A stretch of DNA of 64,000 nt from Desulfocurvus vexinensis DSM 17965 (GTDB taxonomy: Bacteria; Desulfobacterota; Desulfovibrionia; Desulfovibrionales; Desulfovibrionaceae), in assembly GCF_000519125.1 (NCBI RefSeq), contig NZ_JAEX01000002.1, positions 248,001 to 312,000 on the forward strand, read 5' to 3'. Numbering within the stretch: the stretch's first letter is position 1; each line of letters starts with the position of its first letter. A program made the position numbers and the translations under genes. Under the pieces are notes generated by a model that saw only the letters and a program-made list of their open reading frames with translations, had not been told where the DNA came from and did not search any database. Below, piece by piece: positions 49,003-60,265 of the stretch.

Positions 49003-49963
49003 GGTCGGGGCGCAGCCCGGCGTAGAAGTTGTCCAGCAGCGCCACCACCCGCGCCTCGGACCAGCACTCTTCCATGAAGCGGCGCGCGGCGCGTCCGGCG
49101 GCCTCGCGGGCCTCGGGGTCGCGCGCCAGCCGGGCCAGGGCCGCGCGCAGTTCGCTCCGGTCGCGGGCCACGATCCACGGCAGCTCGGCGCGTCCGGCGA
49201 AGGCGCGCATGTGCCCGGCGCACCAGTCGTCCAGCCCCGCCACCACGGGCACGCCCTGGGCCAGGGATTCCAGGCTGCTCATGCCGTAGTAGCCCTGCAT
49301 GTGGTCGAAGGCCATGTGGCAGCGGGCCTTGCGGCGCAGGCATTCGGCGTGGGGCGCGTCGTCGATGAGTTCGAGCTCCAGGTCCAGCCCGTCCGCGCGC
49401 AGTTCGGCCACCACGGCCAGCAGGTCGGCGGTGTTCTTCAGCTCCTTGCGCGTGGGCGCGTGGGCCACCCGGGGCGGCTCGGGGGGGCGCCGGGCCGGGG
49501 GCCGGTAGGCCGGGGCGTGCTCGGGCACGGCGTTGGGCTGCCAGCGCGCCTCGGGCAGCAGGCGCAACAGGTCCGGCGTGGAGACCAGCAGGTTGCGCCG
49601 GCCCCGCCGGGCGTAGCGCGCGCGGTATTTTTCGGGGTGGGCCCGGAAGTCGGGGTGCCCGTGGTGGTGGTGGACCACCAGCTTGCCGCGCAGGAAATCC
49701 GCCGGGAGGAAGGGCCCCAGGCGCAGGTGTTCGTCGGCGGTCATGTGGAAATGGAACACATCGGCCCCGCGCAGGGCGGCCTCCAGCTCGGCCAGCCCGG
49801 CCTCGTCCAGGTCCGGCAGGTGCAGGTCCTTGCGCCAGCCGTGGTTGTAGCGCGTTTCCAGGGTCGCCACGCGGCAGCGGTGCGCCGTCAGGCGGTTCAG
49901 GGCGTCGGCCAGGCCGCTGGCCGTGCCCGCCGGGTCGTTGACGGCGATCATCAGGATGTTCAC
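48980..49963 (-). CDS. GT-B glycosyltransferase (GT4-like)
   Basis: A 327-residue protein starting at GTG 49963: NILMIAVNDPAGTASGLADA, KLVVHHHHGHPDFR, VAHAPTRKELKNTADLL, and the donor region YYGMSSLESLAQGVPVVAGL. The start overlaps the neuB-family stop (GTGA). Probably part of the same glycan pathway as NeuB. Confidence 0.84.
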   Translation of the reverse strand: MNILMIAVNDPAGTASGLADALNRLTAHRCRVATLETRYNHGWRKDLHLPDLDEAGLAELEAALRGADVFHFHMTADEHLRLGPFLPADFLRGKLVVHHHHGHPDFRAHPEKYRARYARRGRRNLLVSTPDLLRLLPEARWQPNAVPEHAPAYRPPARRPPEPPRVAHAPTRKELKNTADLLAVVAELRADGLDLELELIDDAPHAECLRRKARCHMAFDHMQGYYGMSSLESLAQGVPVVAGLDDWCAGHMRAFAGRAELPWIVARDRSELRAALARLARDPEAREAAGRAARRFMEECWSEARVVALLDNFYAGLRPDHAGAGRA

Positions 49964-51048
49964 GTGCCGCCTCCGGCCCCGGCGGCCCGGGCCGGGGCCA
50001 GGTCGTCCCAGGCCAGGGGCTCGTCGGCTTCCAGGGCGCACAGCAGCACGCGCCCGGGCAGCGCGTCCCAGTGCAGGGGCGACAGGCCCGTGCCCGGGCA
50101 CTTCACGGCCAGGTCGGCGGGGGTGAGCACCGTGCCCGGGGCCAGGGGCCGCGCGGCCACCACGCTCTTGCGCAGCTTGGCCGCCGTGGCGCGCTCGGCG
50201 GGGGTCACGGTCTTGCGGCGCACGCGCAGGGCGGCTTCCAGCTCGCGGACCATGCCCGCCAGTTGCGCGAAACCCTCGGGGTCCAGGGAGGCCTGGTGGT
50301 CCGTGCCGGGCAGGGCGCGGTCCAGGGTGAAGTGGCGCTCGACCATGCAGGCGCCCAGGGCCACGGCGCCCAGGCTGGGGGCCAGCCCGGCCTCGTGGCC
50401 GGAATAGCCCACGGGCAGCCCGAAGCGCCGGGCCAGGGCGGGCAGCACGGGCAAGGCGGCGTCCTCGGGCGGGCAGGGGTACGAGGAGTTGCAGTGCAGC
50501 AGGATGAGCGGCGTGCCCGCAGCCCGCAGCTCGGCCACGGCCACGGCGATCTCGTCCATGGTGCTCATGCCCGTGGACAGCGCCACGGGCAGCCCCAGGG
50601 CCCCGGCGCGGCGCAAGAGTGGCAGGGTCGGCAGGTCCGCCGAGGCGATCTTGAGCAGCTCCACGCCCAGGGCGGCCAGGGCGTCCAGGCTCGGCGCGTC
50701 CCAGGCCGAGGCGAAGAAGACCAGGCCCAGGGCCTCGGCGCGGGCCTTGAGCCGGGCCAGGGCGTCCTGGGGCAGCTCCAGGGCCTGGCGGTGGGCGCCG
50801 TAGGTCGGGCCGAAGCTGTTGGGCCCCGTGTAGGGCGCCTGGCGCCCGGCGCGGGTCAGCAGGGCGCGCACGTCGCGTTTCTGGAATTTCACGGCGTCGG
50901 CCCCGGCGGCGGCGGCGGCCTCGATCATCCGCCGGGCCGTGGCCTCGTCGCCCTGGTGGTTGTTGCCGATTTCGGCCACCAGGAAGCAGGGCTGCCCGGG
51001 GCCGATGGCCCGGCCCGAGGCCAGGCGCACGGGGCGTTGCGCGTTCAT
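49960..51048 (-). CDS. NeuB-family sialic/nonulosonic acid synthase
   Basis: A 362-residue protein with the NeuB barrel (VAEIGNNHQGD, AVKFQKRDVRALLTR, KIASADLPTLPLLR, LLHCNSSYPCPP, GYSGHEAGL, MVERHFTLDRALPGTDHQAS) and a C-terminal SAF antifreeze-like domain (RKSVVAARPLAPGTVLTPAD, then LAVKCPGTGL). It condenses phosphoenolpyruvate with a hexosamine to give a nonulosonic acid (sialic, legionaminic or pseudaminic). Which one cannot be told from sequence alone. The start overlaps the winged-helix gene stop (ATGA). Confidence 0.88.
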   Translation of the reverse strand: MNAQRPVRLASGRAIGPGQPCFLVAEIGNNHQGDEATARRMIEAAAAAGADAVKFQKRDVRALLTRAGRQAPYTGPNSFGPTYGAHRQALELPQDALARLKARAEALGLVFFASAWDAPSLDALAALGVELLKIASADLPTLPLLRRAGALGLPVALSTGMSTMDEIAVAVAELRAAGTPLILLHCNSSYPCPPEDAALPVLPALARRFGLPVGYSGHEAGLAPSLGAVALGACMVERHFTLDRALPGTDHQASLDPEGFAQLAGMVRELEAALRVRRKTVTPAERATAAKLRKSVVAARPLAPGTVLTPADLAVKCPGTGLSPLHWDALPGRVLLCALEADEPLAWDDLAPARAAGAGGGT

Positions 51049-51659
51049 AGCCGGACCACCTCCACCCCGGCGGCGCCGGGCATGGCCCGCAGGCGGGCCT
51101 CGATGTCGTCGCCGCGCCCGAAGGAGGTGATGACCACGGCGTCGCAGCGCAGGCCGGGCAATACCTCGGGCGGCAGGATGGGATGCCCGCCGAGCACGGT
51201 GCCGTGCTTGGCGGGGTCGCTGTCGAGCAGCGCCAGCACCGTCAGGCCCGTGGCGCCCAGGGCCGCGAGGACGACCTCGCAGGTTTCCGACGCGCCCCAC
51301 AGGGCCAGGCGCGTGTGCCCGGCGGTTTCCAGCCGTGCCAGCTTGGCGCGCACCAGGGCCTTGATGGCCGTGTAGCTGCGCACGATTTCGGCGCAGTAGT
51401 CGCCCAGCAGGGCGCGGCGTTCGCCTTCGCCCCGGGGCGTCAGCTCGTAGCGGAAGCTCTTGCCGTTGACCGGGCGGGCCTCGACGAGCCCCTGGGTCTG
51501 GAAGTCGCGCAGGTAGGTGTTGACCATGGCCGGAGACAGACCCGCGCGCTCGCCCAGCACGGACTGGGACAGGTCCGGCGCCTCGGCCAGGGCTTCGAGC
51601 AAGGTCAGGGTGCGCTGGGCGGTGCTGGGCCGGACGAACCGGCCCTGGTGGGGCAGCAT
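51045..51659 (-). CDS. Winged-helix protein with Rossmann-like C-terminal domain
   Basis: A 204-residue protein. The N-terminus is a winged helix (TLTLLEALAEAPDLSQSVLG, then ERAGLSPAMVNTYLRDFQTQ); the C-terminus (about 105-204) resembles the nucleotide-binding fold of PglD- or CapD-like proteins (LALWGASETCEVVLAALGAT, VLALLDSDPAKHGTVLGG). GGGAGG lies before ATG 51659, so I prefer it to TTG 51692. It leads the neuB operon and may sense a sugar nucleotide to regulate it; this is inference from the domain pair. Confidence 0.78.
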   Translation of the reverse strand: MLPHQGRFVRPSTAQRTLTLLEALAEAPDLSQSVLGERAGLSPAMVNTYLRDFQTQGLVEARPVNGKSFRYELTPRGEGERRALLGDYCAEIVRSYTAIKALVRAKLARLETAGHTRLALWGASETCEVVLAALGATGLTVLALLDSDPAKHGTVLGGHPILPPEVLPGLRCDAVVITSFGRGDDIEARLRAMPGAAGVEVVRL

Positions 51660-51688
51660 GGCGGACCTCCCGGCAAATCGTTCAGTGG

Positions 51689-53110
51689 TCAATCGATCGT
51701 ATGCAAATCGCGCACCACAGTCAAAGCCGAACGCAGGGCCGCCTCCTCCAGGGGCGAGGGGGATTCCATCAGGGCGATGAGAGTATTTTGCTTTATTATT
51801 TCAATATAATGAGTGTCGCCAGTCAGCAGCGCACCCGGGGCGTCTGCGGGCAGGGGCGCGGCGGCGGGTCGCGCGGTGCGGGCCCCGGGGGCAGGTTTTT
51901 CCCTGGGGTTGTTCATTAAGTCGGTGAACATTTTATCCGGCAGGGGCGCGGCGGCCAGGGCGTGGCGCGCGGCCCTGGCCCCGGCCCGGGCCCCGAAGAC
52001 CAGGGCGGCGGCGACCATGGCCCCGCCCACGCGGTCGGCGCCGTGCATGCCCGTGGCGCACTCCCCGGCGGCGAACAGCCCCGGCACCGTGGTGGCGCCG
52101 TGCGGGTTCACCAGGGCGCCGCCGTTGCCGCTGTGGGCCCAGGGCGCGATGCGCGTGGCCCGGCCATCGGCCAGGGCCACGGCCAGGGTTCCGGCCTCGT
52201 CCAGGCGGGCGGCCAGGAAGCGGTCCAGGGCCGCGTCGGGCAGGCCCCAGGAGGCCGGGCAGTGCGTGGCGCGCGCGGCCGCGTGGGCCGCCAGTTCCGG
52301 CGGCAGGGGCCGCACGGCGCCGCCCGGCCCGCGCAGCCCGGCCCCGGGCGCGGCCAGGGTGTGGACGCGGAAGAACGCCCCGCCGGGCACCTCGCTCCAG
52401 AAAAACTGCACGCAGCCGCAGTGGGCCAGGGCCGCCCCGGTGCCGTCCAGCAGCCCCGGGCCCAGGCCCAGGCTCCCGGGCCCGGCCAGGGTGGCGCCGA
52501 ACAGCCCCGCCGGGCCGCCCAGGGCGGCGACCACGGCCCGGGCCGCCACGGCCACGGGTGCGCCGTCGGCCAAGCGCGTGAGCAGGGCCCCGCAGGCCGC
52601 GCCGTCCGGGCCCGCAAGCAGCCGCGTGGCGGCCAGCCCGGGCAGTGTTGCCGCGCCCAGGGCCCGGGCGCGGGCCGCCAGCAGGGCATGGGCCCGGGGC
52701 AGCTCGGTGAGCAGGGCGGCGCAGGCGTGGTCCTGGGCGAAGCAGGCCGGGTGCAGGCGCAGGGCGCCGCCCTGCGTGCGCTCCATGGGCACGCCCAGGG
52801 CGGCCAGCTCGGCCACCCGCGCGGGGGCGTCTTCCAGCAGGGCGGCAACGAGGGCGGGATCGGCCCGGCCCGGGGCGGCCAGGGCCAGGATGCGCGCCGC
52901 CAGGGCCTCGCGCTGGGCGTCGGCGGGCGGGGCCAGCACGCCCAGGCGGGCGTTGACGTTGGCCAGGGCCGAGCCCGAGGGCCCGGCCAGGGGCGCGGCC
53001 AGCAGCACCCGCGCGCCGGGCGCGGCCTCGGCGGCGGCCCAGGCGGCGCGCAGGCCCGCCAGCCCGGCCCCGAGCACGAGCACGTCGCAACGCAGGGGCT
53101 GGTCGGGCAT
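51689..53110 (-). CDS. FAD-dependent oxidoreductase, L-aspartate oxidase/fumarate reductase type
   Basis: A 473-residue flavoprotein: FAD motif VLVLGAGLAGLRAAWAAAEA, substrate-side SGSALANVNARLG, and the C-terminal FAD loop TTVPGLFAAGECATGMHGAD then RVGGAMVAAALVFG. It resembles NadB, but the capping domain is shortened and Ala-rich, and no nadA or nadC is adjacent. The final 60 residues form a linker and helices. The substrate is unknown. It lies 29 bases upstream of the winged-helix gene on the same strand. Confidence 0.8.
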   Translation of the reverse strand: MPDQPLRCDVLVLGAGLAGLRAAWAAAEAAPGARVLLAAPLAGPSGSALANVNARLGVLAPPADAQREALAARILALAAPGRADPALVAALLEDAPARVAELAALGVPMERTQGGALRLHPACFAQDHACAALLTELPRAHALLAARARALGAATLPGLAATRLLAGPDGAACGALLTRLADGAPVAVAARAVVAALGGPAGLFGATLAGPGSLGLGPGLLDGTGAALAHCGCVQFFWSEVPGGAFFRVHTLAAPGAGLRGPGGAVRPLPPELAAHAAARATHCPASWGLPDAALDRFLAARLDEAGTLAVALADGRATRIAPWAHSGNGGALVNPHGATTVPGLFAAGECATGMHGADRVGGAMVAAALVFGARAGARAARHALAAAPLPDKMFTDLMNNPREKPAPGARTARPAAAPLPADAPGALLTGDTHYIEIIKQNTLIALMESPSPLEEAALRSALTVVRDLHTID

Positions 53111-53297
53111 GGGGCCTCACGCAGGGCTGGGGTGGGGGAAAACGCGTCGGCCCGCCGGGCCGGGGCCGGAACCGGCGCAGGGGCCGGGCTTCCGCCCCGG
53201 GCTGCCGGTTCACGCAACAGGGACAGCATGCTGCGTCAGGGGGCCGGCCCCGCCCCGGGCTCCCTTCGTCCCGTCTGTGGCGGCGGCGCGGGCGGAA

Positions 53298-54116
53298 TCA
53301 GGCCTGCTCTTCGGTCTTCTTGAGCTTCTTGGTGGCGAAGGCGCGCATCTTGCGGGCCTCGGTGAATCTGTCGTTGATCTCCAGGGCGCGGGTGGCCATT
53401 TCGTCCACCTTTTCCCAGCGCTCCCAGTCGATGTACAGCCTGCCGATGTTGAAGAACAGGCCCGCGTCGTCCTTGGAAAGGCGCACGGCCTTCATATAGT
53501 ACTTCTCGCTCATCTCGAACTCGCCCATCTTGCGCAGGACCATGCCCACGCGGTTGTAGAGGTGGGCGGACTCGGGGAAGTCCTTGAGGGCCTCGGTGAG
53601 CCATTGCAGGGCTTCCTTGTTGCGCTCGTGGCGCAGGAACAGCTCCGAGATCTCGTACTTGAGGTCCGTGTCGTCGGGGAATTGCAGGACGAGCTTGTTG
53701 AAGACGAACTTGGCGTCCTTGATCTTGCCCTGGGCCAGCAGCTCCCCGCCCCGGGCCAGTTGCAGGCGCTTGGTGTCATCCAGGGCCTGGAGCATCTGCT
53801 GGGCCTCGGCCACGGCCGAGCCCTGCAGGTCGTCCAGCAGCTCCTTGAGGGTGGTCAGCAGCTCCTTTTCCTGGCCCTCGGTGTGCTTGAGGACCATGGG
53901 GCAGATCTTGCGGAACCCCGGGTCGTTGTTCAACAGATCCAGGGCGCTGTCCAGGCTGCGGGCGAACTCGTCCTTTTCGTGCTTGATGAGCGGGGTGCGC
54001 ACGATGATGCCGATGGCTTCGTGCAGGGAAACAATGGCCGGGAAGAGCTTGTCCTGCTTCAGGTAGCTCTTGATGCTGGATATTTTTGACCTGGCTTTGA
54101 TGAGCTCGCTGGACAT
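53298..54116 (-). CDS. Tetratricopeptide-repeat protein
   Basis: A 272-residue soluble protein. The N-terminal half is helical (KARSKISSIKSYLKQDKLFP, IVRTPLIKHEKDEFARSLDS); the C-terminal half has four TPR units (about 115-250, with NKEALQWLTEALKDFPESAH, LYNRVGMVLRKMGEFEMSEK, LFFNIGRLYIDWERWEKVDE). It probably mediates protein contacts. It has no signal peptide. It lies 102 bases downstream of carA; the gap to the next gene (53111-53297) is GC-rich without a clear feature. Confidence 0.87.
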   Translation of the reverse strand: MSSELIKARSKISSIKSYLKQDKLFPAIVSLHEAIGIIVRTPLIKHEKDEFARSLDSALDLLNNDPGFRKICPMVLKHTEGQEKELLTTLKELLDDLQGSAVAEAQQMLQALDDTKRLQLARGGELLAQGKIKDAKFVFNKLVLQFPDDTDLKYEISELFLRHERNKEALQWLTEALKDFPESAHLYNRVGMVLRKMGEFEMSEKYYMKAVRLSKDDAGLFFNIGRLYIDWERWEKVDEMATRALEINDRFTEARKMRAFATKKLKKTEEQA

Positions 54117-54218
54117 GCAGTGTGCCCCTCCCGCTGTTTGGCGGCGTTGCGCGGGCCGCGTCCGCTCACGGCCCGGCAATGCAGTGCCAGGAGTATTGCC
54201 TCTTTCGGGGCGTAAAGT

Positions 54219-55345
<1,127 letters not shown>

Positions 55346-55346
<1 letters not shown>

Positions 55347-56089
55347 CAGGCGTTCTCCGAGAGTCTCGCTATGACTTTGTCCACGTCTTCGGGCCGGTCC
55401 ACGCCGCAGGTGCGGTGGGTGGTGGGCACCACGTAGATGGGGATGTCGTTTTCCAGCAGGCGCAATTGCTCCAGGCGCTCGCGCGTTTCCAGCTCGCTGG
55501 GGCCCAGGGCCACGAAGCGCCGCAGGGCCTCCATGCGGAAGGCGTACAGGCCCACATGGCCCCAGAAGGCCCCGGGCACGCCGTCGCGGTCGTACGGGAT
55601 GGGCGCCCGGGAAAAATATAAGGCTCCGCCGCGCTTCGTCCAGACCACCTTGACCTGATCGGGGCTGGCGGCCTGGGCGGCGTCGATGCGCGCGGCCAGG
55701 GTGGTCACGCGCATGGCCGGGTCGGCGAAGGGCTCCAGCAGCTCGGTGAGCATTTCCGGGGCCAGCAGGGGCTCGTCGCCCTGGATGTTGGCCACCACGG
55801 CGTCCTGGGGCAGGCCCAGCTGCTCGGCGGCCTCCAGCACGCGGTCGGTGCCGCTGGCGTGGTCGGCCCCGGTCATGACCACGGGCACGTTGTAGCGGCA
55901 GGCGGCGTTGTAGATGCGGTGGTCGTCGGTGGCCAGGACCACGCGGCCCAGCAGCGGGCACTGGATGGCGCGCTGATAGACGTGCCAGAACATGGGCCGC
56001 CCCAGGATATCGGCCAGGGGCTTGCCCGGAAAGCGCGACGATTCGTAGCGCGCGGGGATGATTCCGTAGCAGGGCGGCAGTTGCGGCAT
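55346..56089 (-). CDS. kdsB: CMP-KDO synthetase
   Basis: A 247-residue cytidylyltransferase activating KDO with CTP for lipopolysaccharide core synthesis. Motifs: [20 protein letters not shown] at the N-terminus, [25 protein letters not shown] and [10 protein letters not shown]. Length is typical. It sits directly between waaA (KDO transferase) and carA with gaps of a few bases, so supply and use of KDO are coupled. Confidence 0.95.
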
Positions 56090-56095
56090 GGCGTT

Positions 56096-57382
56096 CTAGA
56101 GGTAGCTTGCGATGCGTTCGGCGGCCTGCCGGGTTCCGCCCCGGCGGCCGTCCACGTAGGCCGCGACCCTGGCGCGCACGTCGTCGCGCGCCGCGGGGCG
56201 GCGCAGGGCCCCGAGCATGGCCTGGGCCAGCTCCCGGGGGCCGTGCACTTCCATGACCAGACCCTGGTCCACGATTTCGCGGCCCACCCAGGCGAAGTTC
56301 GACCAGTGCGGGCCGATGGCGGGCACCACGCCGTGGCCCAGGGGTTCGAGGAAGTTCTGCCCGCCCAGCGGGCGCAGGCTGCCGCCCACGAAGGCCGCAG
56401 TGCAGAACTCGTAGGCCCCGGCCAGCTCCCCGAAGGTGTCCCACACCACCACCGAGCCGGGCGCGGGCGCTGCCGCGAGGGCCGAGCGCATGATTGGCGA
56501 CAGCCCGGCCTCATACAACGCCTGGCGCCAAAAGTCGAGCCTGTGCATGTGGCGCGGGAAGACGGCCTGGCTGGCCCCGGGCTCGGCGGCGCGGACCTCG
56601 CGCAGGGCGGCCAGCACGTCGGGCTCCTCCTGCTGGCGCACCGAGGCCCACACGGCCCAGGGCGTGCCGTCGCCCATGACCGCCCGCACGGGCCCGCCCT
56701 CGGGCTCCCGGGGCGGCTGCGCCGGGAAGCGGTCGAACTTGATGTTGTGCATGCGCTCCACCCGCGAGGCCCCGAAGAGGATGGAGAAGCGCAGGGCCGC
56801 GTCGTCGGACACGGCCAGGACGTGCTCGGGCGCGAGCTGGCGCAAGAGGGCCCCCGCGCACAGATAGCCCGCCAGGCTGCGGGTGTTCATGCGCGCGTTG
56901 ACCAGCATCACGGGCACGTCGAATTCGCGCGCGGCGGCCAGCATCCCGGGCCAGATTTCCGTCTCCAGGAGCACCAGCACCCGGGGGCTGGCGTGCTCCA
57001 TGGCCCGGGCCATGATGGCGGGCTGGTCAAAGGGGCAGTAGGCGGGAATGAGGCTGACCCCGGGGCGCAGCTCGGCCACCTCGGCGGCGGCGCGCGCAAG
57101 CACCTCGCGGCCCTGGCTGGTGTTGGTGGTGGCCAGGATGCGCAGGGGCCGCTCTTCGGGCAGGGCCTGCGGCAGGGCCAGGGCCAGCTCGCGCACCAGG
57201 TAGGCCTCGCCGCCCGAGGCGGCCTGCATCCACACGTCCACGAAGCCGTCGGGCGCGTTGCGCAGCAGGCGTTCGGAAAAGCCCTCGCGCAGGCGCGGGG
57301 CCAGCCACAGGGCGGGGATGGCCACGGGCCAGAGCAGGTCGTACAGCCCGAGCAGGGCCTTGCATTTGCCGGTCAGGCCCAT
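56096..57382 (-). CDS. waaA: 3-deoxy-D-manno-octulosonic acid transferase
   Basis: A 428-residue KDO transferase that adds KDO to lipid A at the inner membrane. An N-terminal hydrophobic anchor (about 10-28) is followed by the acidic catalytic region [14 protein letters not shown], the conserved block [27 protein letters not shown], and [20 protein letters not shown] in the donor site. Normal length. Confidence 0.94.
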   Translation of the reverse strand: MGLTGKCKALLGLYDLLWPVAIPALWLAPRLREGFSERLLRNAPDGFVDVWMQAASGGEAYLVRELALALPQALPEERPLRILATTNTSQGREVLARAAAEVAELRPGVSLIPAYCPFDQPAIMARAMEHASPRVLVLLETEIWPGMLAAAREFDVPVMLVNARMNTRSLAGYLCAGALLRQLAPEHVLAVSDDAALRFSILFGASRVERMHNIKFDRFPAQPPREPEGGPVRAVMGDGTPWAVWASVRQQEEPDVLAALREVRAAEPGASQAVFPRHMHRLDFWRQALYEAGLSPIMRSALAAAPAPGSVVVWDTFGELAGAYEFCTAAFVGGSLRPLGGQNFLEPLGHGVVPAIGPHWSNFAWVGREIVDQGLVMEVHGPRELAQAMLGALRRPAARDDVRARVAAYVDGRRGGTRQAAERIASYL

Positions 57383-57385
57383 GGC

Positions 57386-58303
57386 TCAGGCCTCCCCGCG
57401 CGCGCGCGCCAGCCCGAGCTCCATGAGCCGGGCGATGAGGGCGTCGAAGTCCAGGCCCACGGCGGCGGCCTCCTGGGGCAGGAGGCTTGTGGGCGTCATG
57501 CCCGGCAGGGTGTTGATCTCCAGCAGCAGGGGCTTGCCGTCGCGGACCAGGAAATCCGCCCGGCTGTAGCCGGACAGGCCCAGGGCCCGGTGGGCCGCCA
57601 GGGTGATGGCCTGGATTTCCTCGCTGAGCTCCCGGGGCACGGGCGCGGGGCAGATCTCCTCGCAGCGCCCGACCTCGTACTTGCTGGCGTAGTCGAAGAA
57701 CGGGGCGTCGCCCGCCGGGCGGATGGCCACCAGGGGCAGGGCCTCGTCGCCCAGCACGCCGCAGGTCAGCTCGTCGCCGGGCAGGTAGGGCTCCAGCAGG
57801 GCCTCGCAGCCCGAGGCGAAGATGGCCCCCAGGGCGGCGGGCAGCTCGTCCCCGCCGCGCACGCGGGTGGCGCAGACGCTGGAGCCGCCGGTGTTGGGCT
57901 TGGCGAACAGGGGGTAGGGCAGCCGGGGCGCGAAGTCCGGCCCGGGGTCGCGCGGGACGAATTCCCAGTCCGGCGTGGGCAGGCCCCGGTCGCGGAAGAC
58001 GGCCTTGGAGGCGTTCTTGTTCAGCGCCAGATAGGAGCCCGCCGGGCCCGAGCCCTGGTAGGGGCAGCCCGCCACGTCGAGCATGGCCTGGATGAGCCCG
58101 TCCTCGCCGGGGGCGCCGTGCAGGTTGATGAAGGCGAAGTCGGCCCGGCGGGCGGCGTCCAGCAGGCCGCCCAGGTCCGCCACGGGGTCGAGGTCCGCCA
58201 CCTCGTGGCCCAGGCGGGCCAGGGAGCGGCGGATGCCCCGCGCTCCCGACAGGGAGACTTCACGTTCGGGCGACCAGCCGCCCGCTATCAAAAGGACACG
58301 CAT
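57386..58303 (-). CDS. ddl: D-alanine--D-alanine ligase
   Basis: A 305-residue ATP-grasp enzyme making D-Ala-D-Ala for peptidoglycan. Motifs: [31 protein letters not shown] (HGxxGEDG), [37 protein letters not shown] and [11 protein letters not shown]. It overlaps the upstream HD gene by 44 bases and is three bases from waaA, within an envelope-synthesis cluster. Confidence 0.95.
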   Translation of the reverse strand: MRVLLIAGGWSPEREVSLSGARGIRRSLARLGHEVADLDPVADLGGLLDAARRADFAFINLHGAPGEDGLIQAMLDVAGCPYQGSGPAGSYLALNKNASKAVFRDRGLPTPDWEFVPRDPGPDFAPRLPYPLFAKPNTGGSSVCATRVRGGDELPAALGAIFASGCEALLEPYLPGDELTCGVLGDEALPLVAIRPAGDAPFFDYASKYEVGRCEEICPAPVPRELSEEIQAITLAAHRALGLSGYSRADFLVRDGKPLLLEINTLPGMTPTSLLPQEAAAVGLDFDALIARLMELGLARARGEA

Positions 58304-58946
58304 GGAGCTTGACCTCCAGGAGTTCGCTCAGGGTGTGTTCCACGGCCCGGCCCTGGCGGAAGGCGGCGTCGATGCGCTCGCGGGCCGTCTCGTTTCTGCC
58401 GTAGCGTTCAAAGAGGTCCGCATAGCGCGCGCCCAGGGACACCACGGTGTCGTGGCGCACGCGCTTGTCGGCGTACTGTACGGCCAGGGGCAGGAAATAA
58501 CGCGCGGGGTCTATGGGGTAGGGCCACCAGACGTGGTGCATCACGCCCTGGGCCAGGGCCGGGTTGCCCGTGCAGGCCAGCACCCAGGCTGCGCCGAGCT
58601 GGGCGTGGTCGCCGCCGTGCTGCACGCAGTAGAATTTGGCCAGGTCGTGCAAGAGGCCCGAGGCGCGCACGGCCCGGGCCCAGCCCGGGGCGATGACGCC
58701 GCGCTCCTCGGCGCGCGCGGCCAGCGACCAGGCGATCTCGCCCACCAGGGCGCTGTGGGCGCGGATGTGCGCGGGCATGGCGCAGCGGTCCCAGTGGGCC
58801 CGGCACTCGGCGTCCGACGGCACGGGAAATTCCGTGGGGTCCGGGGGCAGGGCCGGAGCCAGCAGGGCCGGGTCCTGCGCGGCCCGTTCGCCGTGGGGGC
58901 GGGCTGCGGGGCCTGTGGGGGCGGCGTGCTGGGGCTGGGGGGTCAT
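58260..58946 (-). CDS. HD-domain phosphohydrolase-like protein
   Basis: A 228-residue protein with an Ala/Pro-rich N-terminal tail and an HD domain: [35 protein letters not shown] and [17 protein letters not shown] hold the H...HD...D pattern. Similar small HD proteins in this lineage are annotated HDIG; likely a metal-dependent phosphohydrolase of unknown substrate. It overlaps the ddl start and is the first gene of the carA-waaA-ddl run. Confidence 0.83.
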   Translation of the reverse strand: MTPQPQHAAPTGPAARPHGERAAQDPALLAPALPPDPTEFPVPSDAECRAHWDRCAMPAHIRAHSALVGEIAWSLAARAEERGVIAPGWARAVRASGLLHDLAKFYCVQHGGDHAQLGAAWVLACTGNPALAQGVMHHVWWPYPIDPARYFLPLAVQYADKRVRHDTVVSLGARYADLFERYGRNETARERIDAAFRQGRAVEHTLSELLEVKLHACPFDSGRLVART

Positions 58947-59170
58947 GCGTCGCGTGGTCCGGGGCTTGTGGGGGCACGCCGGGCGCGCCGTGCGTCCGGT
59001 GCCCAGGGTTCTACCAGCGTCACCGTGAAAAAGAAAGGGGTCGGCCTTGAGGTCGTGGCGGCTTTCGTAGTATGGCCGGGCCTCGGGGCGATGGTCCGGC
59101 GGGAGCGCCCCGGCGCGCAGGCCGCCTGCGCCCAACCTGCAACCGGATGCGACCGGACCTGGGAGCGCAC

Positions 59171-60262
59171 GTGAGCATATTCGACAAATTCAGTGATCCT
59201 GAACTCTGCAAGGCTGTGCTGGACGCCATCCACCGCGAGCTGGACGGCGAGCTGCGCTTCATGGAAGTCTGCGGCACGCATACGGTAGCCATCTTCCGCA
59301 GCGGGCTGCGCTCCATGCTGCCCCCGGGGGTGGTCCACCTGTCCGGCCCGGGCTGCCCGGTGTGCGTGACCCACGAGAGCGAGGTGGGCATGTACATGGA
59401 CCTGGCCGGGCGCGACGGGGTCATCGTGGCCACCTTCGGCGACCTGGTGCGCGTGCCCGGGCCCGGCGGCACCTGCCTCAAGGACGCCATGGCCCAGGGG
59501 GCGCGGGTGGCGGTGGTCTACTCGCCCTTCGACGCCCTGACCCTGGCCCGCGAAAACCCGCAGGCCACGGTGGTCTTCCTGGGCATCGGCTTCGAGACCA
59601 CGGCGCCCACCGTGGCGGCGACCCTCCAGGCCGCGCGCGCTGCGGGGGTGGGTAACTTCCAGGTGCTGTCCTTCCACAAGCTGGTGCCCCCGGCCCTGCG
59701 CGCGCTGCTGGGCGACCCGGAGCTGAACCTGCACGCCCTGGTCATGCCCGGCCATGTCTCGACCATCATCGGCCTGGAGCCCTACCGCTTCATCGCCGAG
59801 GACTTCCACCTGCCTGCGGCCATCACCGGTTTCGATCCGCTGGACATCCTGCAATCGCTGCTGGACATCGTGCGCCAGCGCAAGGAGGGCCGGGCCGAGG
59901 TGGTCAATCTCTACCGCCGCGCCGTGCAGGACCTGGGCAACCCCAAGGCCGTGGCGGTGATGGAGTCCGTGTTCACGCCCGCCGATGCCCTGTGGCGCGG
60001 CATCGGCATGATTCCCGGCTCGGGGCTGGCCCTGCGGCCCGAATACGAGGCTTTCGACGCCCAGAAGACCCTGGGGCTGACCATGGCCGAGGCCAAGCCC
60101 ATCCCCGGCTGCCGCTGCGGCGATGTGCTGCGCGGCAAGCTGACCCCCGACCGCTGCCCGCTGTTCGCCAAGGCCTGCACCCCGGCCAAGCCCGTGGGGC
60201 CGTGCATGGTCTCCACCGAGGGCTCCTGCGCCGCCTATTACAAGTACCAGTTGGAGATGTAG
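59171..60262 (+). CDS. hypD: NiFe hydrogenase maturation protein HypD
   Basis: A 363-residue iron-sulfur protein that, with HypC, assembles the Fe(CN)2CO group of NiFe hydrogenases. Motifs: RFMEVCGTHTVAIFRSGLRS, GPGCPVCVT, GFETTAPTVAATL, and the C-terminal cluster site (CRCGDVL, DRCPLFAKAC, GPCMVSTEGSC). GTG 59171 is chosen because GGGAG lies six bases before it. hypE follows three bases after the stop. Confidence 0.95.
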   Translation: MSIFDKFSDPELCKAVLDAIHRELDGELRFMEVCGTHTVAIFRSGLRSMLPPGVVHLSGPGCPVCVTHESEVGMYMDLAGRDGVIVATFGDLVRVPGPGGTCLKDAMAQGARVAVVYSPFDALTLARENPQATVVFLGIGFETTAPTVAATLQAARAAGVGNFQVLSFHKLVPPALRALLGDPELNLHALVMPGHVSTIIGLEPYRFIAEDFHLPAAITGFDPLDILQSLLDIVRQRKEGRAEVVNLYRRAVQDLGNPKAVAVMESVFTPADALWRGIGMIPGSGLALRPEYEAFDAQKTLGLTMAEAKPIPGCRCGDVLRGKLTPDRCPLFAKACTPAKPVGPCMVSTEGSCAAYYKYQLEM

Positions 60263-60265
60263 ACA

